Assembly: GCF_014529535.1 (NCBI RefSeq) | Contig: NW_023503616.1 | Location: forward strand, 2,914,001 to 2,978,000 | Length of the DNA: 64,000 bases | Direction of reading: 5' to 3' | From: Bradysia coprophila | Lineage: Eukaryota; Arthropoda; Insecta; Diptera; Sciaridae | Part shown: piece after piece, positions 60,528 to 64,000 of the stretch | How positions within the stretch are numbered: the first letter of the stretch is position 1 | Layout of the letters: every line of letters starts with the position of its first letter | The notes under the pieces: generated by a model | The model's database searches: none | What the model saw: the letters and a program-made list of their open reading frames with translations, nothing else | Told to the model about the DNA's origin: nothing | Program-made: the position numbers and the translations under genes

Positions 60528-62253
60528 GGTTTTAAATCTCTCATAAAGATAAGAAATTCGTTCATAAGTAAATGGTTTACAGTCGCTTTCTTGTCTACAT
60601 ATTTCGCAACCATGAACTGATAAATCTCTATAACTCTAGTCTAACTGCCCAAGGCAAAAATTCGGTATGTTCATGAACAATAATGCACCAACCGAGTTGC
60701 TACGTAGAAGTTATTCTTCTACAACGGTTGCTATGAACAGCACGTAATGCAGATGTTCAAGAAAACATGTATACAACGTACACTCGGTTCATGCCAAGTG
60801 AATTTCATTAATTATTATTATTGCGGAGCATCATTTTTACCGAAGTAGAGAAGTAGAGAAGAAATACTACCATTGTCATTAATCTACAAAGAATGTAAAT
60901 GACCATTGAGCAATGGTCTGTCACTACACAAGTGGTAGAAAACCAATTCACCGGATTCGTGTTCCAACCAATTATTCATAAATCAGCTCATTAAAATTGA
61001 ACCACTTTCAAAGAGACCAACTAAATTTTGTCCAAACACTTATGTGGTTACACTTGAGTGGTCCGCACTTTCCACAACAAATAATAAAATCAATAAAAAT
61101 TTGTATATTAAAGTAACCACAATCTAAATACACAAAATACACAAGTTAGCCGCTGTATCGGTAAATGATTGTTCCACAATGCAGTAGAAAAATCGGCTTT
61201 TCGTGAAAAATATCAATAAATCGTATCGGATTTTTCGACACACAAAGATGTGGACATCAGACAAGGAACGGTTCAGTTAACAATTGAAGAATATTTTAGA
61301 CAAAAAATTTACGTCAACCAATAATCACAAAATAATCTCAAATATTACGTAATAAAGCTCGACACTATAATAAACTTTTTACAAAGATTTAATGCCGACA
61401 CTTAATGGAGGTGAAATCATCCGTAGTGTATGAATGAAACTGAAACGTATTATGTACACACTACCTCACAACAGCTAATTTGACAGAGCCGAATTCATAT
61501 ATTCCTATGTTGTATCGCCGCTATTCGGCTATGGGCTGATGGTGTGTGTTTGATTCGGTTCGGTGTGTGAGTGGAAGTTTGTCAATGTGTTGGTCATGCA
61601 GTATGTATCAGTGGATAACATGTGTTGGCCCCCCAACAAAGTGTTGGGTTAGTGGAGTACATAAACGAAATAAACACAAACCTGCATGCGGCATACATAA
61701 TTTATAATGGGCCATTATAGGCCATTCATTGGAATAATTTATTAGCGCTTCACGTACTGTACTACAGTTCTATGTCGTCTGCAGCGTAGATTAGCTTTGG
61801 ACATTATATACAATGTTGTCGCGTGTATGACAACATTTATGGTAAAACTATTGAAGTAAAAGATTTTGAGACCATTTGTAAAGACAAATAGGAAATTCGA
61901 TAATTATACGGGTTTGCTGTCTATGAAAGGTTAGATTGTACAATTTTCGTAAGTTCCTTATTTCAATTGATTTGTGTTTCATTGAAGAGTTTCATAAAAT
62001 TTGGCTTTAGATCATGAGTCCAATGCAATCCTCAATCGTTGACAATACGGAAACTAGCGAATGATTTTATGTTCAAAAGAAAATTACCTCGAAAATTGTC
62101 AACTGAAGAATTATCACGGCTCTTTTGGATCCTTCCTGAAATCAATACCAGACGCAAAATCACAATAAGTTTGACTTTTCACATTTTCTTTATTTATTCA
62201 GTCTAAGCCTAGGTTCTATTATGTAGATGGTAAAAAATAAAATAAACATTCGT
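60528..62253. other. Intergenic region before Bre1
   Basis: No gene. AAGTAGAGAAGTAGAGAAG at 60842-60862 is a short tandem repeat. A partial minus-strand copy of the dispersed motif lies at about 61840-61870. The final stretch is the Bre1 3' UTR. Confidence 0.35.
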
Positions 62254-64000
62254 TTAAGTGGATAAAAACAAACGATGATAATCATTGGCACCAAAAGCAC
62301 AGTTGCATTTCGGGCATTTACGCTGGCGTGTTTCATATCGCGTACGTAAACAGTCGTAACAGAAAACATGGAAGCATTTCGAAAGAACCGCATCCTTTCG
62401 CTTCACCTTACACGATGGACATGTCAAAGTTTCCTTATACTCACGGATCTCTTCCAACATAACTTCGTCAATAGTAGTACCAGCCATTTCAATCTTCTTC
62501 ATACGTTCCGCTTTACGTTTGAATTGTGCTAATTCCTCTTGCAATCTCTTTGTCTTGTAGGCTTCCGCCTCCAGAGCGCTGGTCTTTTCGGCAACTACTT
62601 GTTGTGCTTCTTTCATCTGTGAATGATATTTCTCCAAATGGAGCTTCAGATCGGCCGCAGATTGTGCAGATTCAATTGCTTTTCGCTTATGCATTTCCAT
62701 TGCCTGCTGTCGCAGAACCAATTCTTTTTCTATAGTCGTGACAGTGTTCTGCAGTATGCGTTCCTTTTCCTCAAGCTTTCGCAGGACGATGTGCATGGCC
62801 TCGATTTGTGTATCGCGAGTCTGCCCTTGGTCCTCCAGTATTTGCTTTTCTTCGCGTAAAAGTTTGTGCATTTGATTGGCTTTAATGCGATCCGACATCA
62901 GTTTAAAGTTGGCATCGTCTTTTTCACGTAACTGTTGGATGAGGCGCGAATTTTGTTCCTGCATGTCTTCGAATGCTTGACCAGTGACTTCCATTTCGTT
63001 AAGTAGAGCCTCTTCCTCCTAAAATTACCGTGATTCGTGTGTGCTCTAGAGCGGAAAATGTATTTTTGTCACTTACGTGAGAGCCCACAAACGGACGAGT
63101 ATTGTAATGACCTGGCCATGACCCATCCACTGGTTTTTGGTTCGCGACCTGCTTCTGTAGTTCATACTTTTGTTCTTCTAGTTGCTTTATTTTCCTCAAA
63201 GCATCCTCGTCAGCCAACTTTTTACGTTCTTCACGCTTGCTCTCCTAAGGGGTTGAAGGTATGAAGCTAAACATTTCCTTGAAATTAGATCACGAATTTA
63301 CCTGCATCTTCTTCAGCTGATTGCGTAGGTCATCGATTTCAGACCTCAGTTTTTTCTCCGTTGCCATTAATTGAACTTTTTCTCTTTGATCTTTAGATAC
63401 TCCTTTGTACATGTCGAGCAAAAGTTTCAATTCTTTTTGATCATTCATCGCCTTCCTGTTAACGAAACATTTAAATGAATTAGTTCTGGACGGGTGCGAT
63501 ACAAGGATGTTAGAACTTACTTCAGCTGAGTTTTCAAATCTCTAACCACTTCTGATTCAGCAATTTTTAGTTCTTTCGCTCGTTGTGCCTCTATTGCGTC
63601 CTTTTCACTCTTAAATGACGTGGACTGTCCATCTTTTTTATCCGTCACATTTCCAGCGGAATTGTTATCTTTCTCTAGTTTAACAGCGCCACCTCCTTCT
63701 TCTTTCTTGACACTATCATCGTCATTTCCATCAGCCTCAGCTGTAATAAAAAGCGGATTTATAGTTATAACGGTGCCAGCAACGACCTATCAGTCGACCA
63801 CTTACTCTTCACAAAACCTGTTCCTTCCTCCTTCATATTGGCCAACCCTTCGCCAGTATTTTCTTCTTTAATCCCCTGTTGACCGCCTTCCGTTTTTACC
63901 TCTTGTTTCTTTGATTCCGTTCCAAGTTTTGCTGTGACCTCTTCGACTTCTTTCCGCAATTTAATATTCTCTGCCGCTGCATCTTTGTATTTTCGCTTGT
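62254..64000 (-). CDS. Bre1: Bre1 (RNF20/40-type) histone H2B ubiquitin ligase, 3' part
   Basis: The C-terminal part of the gene; the 5' part lies beyond 64000. Exons: 63806-64000 (continuing), 63521-63741, 63302-63455, 63077-63244, 62254-63018. Apart from an Asp/Glu- and Lys-rich linker (EADGNDDDSVKKEEGGG) the protein is coiled coil, for example QLREKDDANFKLMSDRIKAN and LEEKERILQNTVTTIEKELV. It closes with a RING finger: CPSCKVKRKDAVLSKCFHVF, CYDCL and RKCPKC, followed by the typical FGANDYHRLFLST end. Bre1 with Rad6-type E2 monoubiquitinates histone H2B during transcription. The RING cysteines and histidine are all present. Confidence 0.95.

Noticed and set aside
60399-60620. 73-codon plus-strand frame
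   Set aside because: Runs across the edge of the composite hairpin element; the same sequence in copy 1 has a different continuation.

Overview
The window is nuclear DNA of an insect, most likely a lower dipteran (a gnat- or midge-like fly). The genes carry many short GT-AG introns (often 50-70 nt), the intergenic DNA is AT-rich, and the proteins are ordinary metazoan orthologues that could be read exon by exon. Genus and species cannot be fixed from sequence alone; the dipteran call is an inference.

Layout. 1-2255 (+): 3' part of an SBK1-like kinase. 2755-6540 (-): complete Ire1, the ER stress sensor. 6541-13170: gene-poor, with a 23-bp terminal-inverted-repeat element. 13171-14573 (-): a five-exon CENP-B/pogo-type DNA-binding protein without a transposase domain and ending in a PCNA-binding motif. 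14574-17691: a nest of short inverted-repeat elements. 17692-19355 (+): mitochondrial CLYBL. 19472-19825 (-): small secreted acidic peptide. 21852-22176 (-): U2 snRNA gene interrupted by two GT-AG introns. 23349-27340 (-): DNAJC28, whose large intron holds a TTAA-flanked hairpin element and, on the other strand, a broken F-box gene. 27690-32338 (-): MMS22L. 32339-35597: satellite-like repeats and a 0.5-kb near-perfect hairpin. 35598-36481 (+): inactive serine-protease homologue. 37715-39744 (+): PEX5. 40817-41140 (+): cysteine-rich secreted peptide. 42399-43264 (-): Ubc13. 46178-48121 (+): ribonucleotide reductase small subunit. 48582-58643 (-): three tandem ABHD1/3-type hydrolase genes. 62254-64000 (-): 3' part of Bre1.

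The genes are independently transcribed housekeeping and secretory genes and do not form one pathway. Several touch genome maintenance (MMS22L, Ubc13, RnrS, Bre1, the PCNA-motif protein), but they are scattered over both strands and I see no functional cluster. The three ABHD genes are the one true gene family, made by tandem duplication.

The standout observation is the U2 snRNA gene. Removing two introns of 67 and 69 nt restores a 188-nt U2 with a canonical 5' domain, Sm site and compensated stems. The introns fall in the stem I loop and just before the branch-point recognition sequence, leave an 18-nt first exon and a 13-nt second exon, and resemble each other in sequence. Spliceosomal introns in spliceosomal RNA genes are known to me from yeasts (S. 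pombe U6, Rhodotorula snRNAs) but not from animals.
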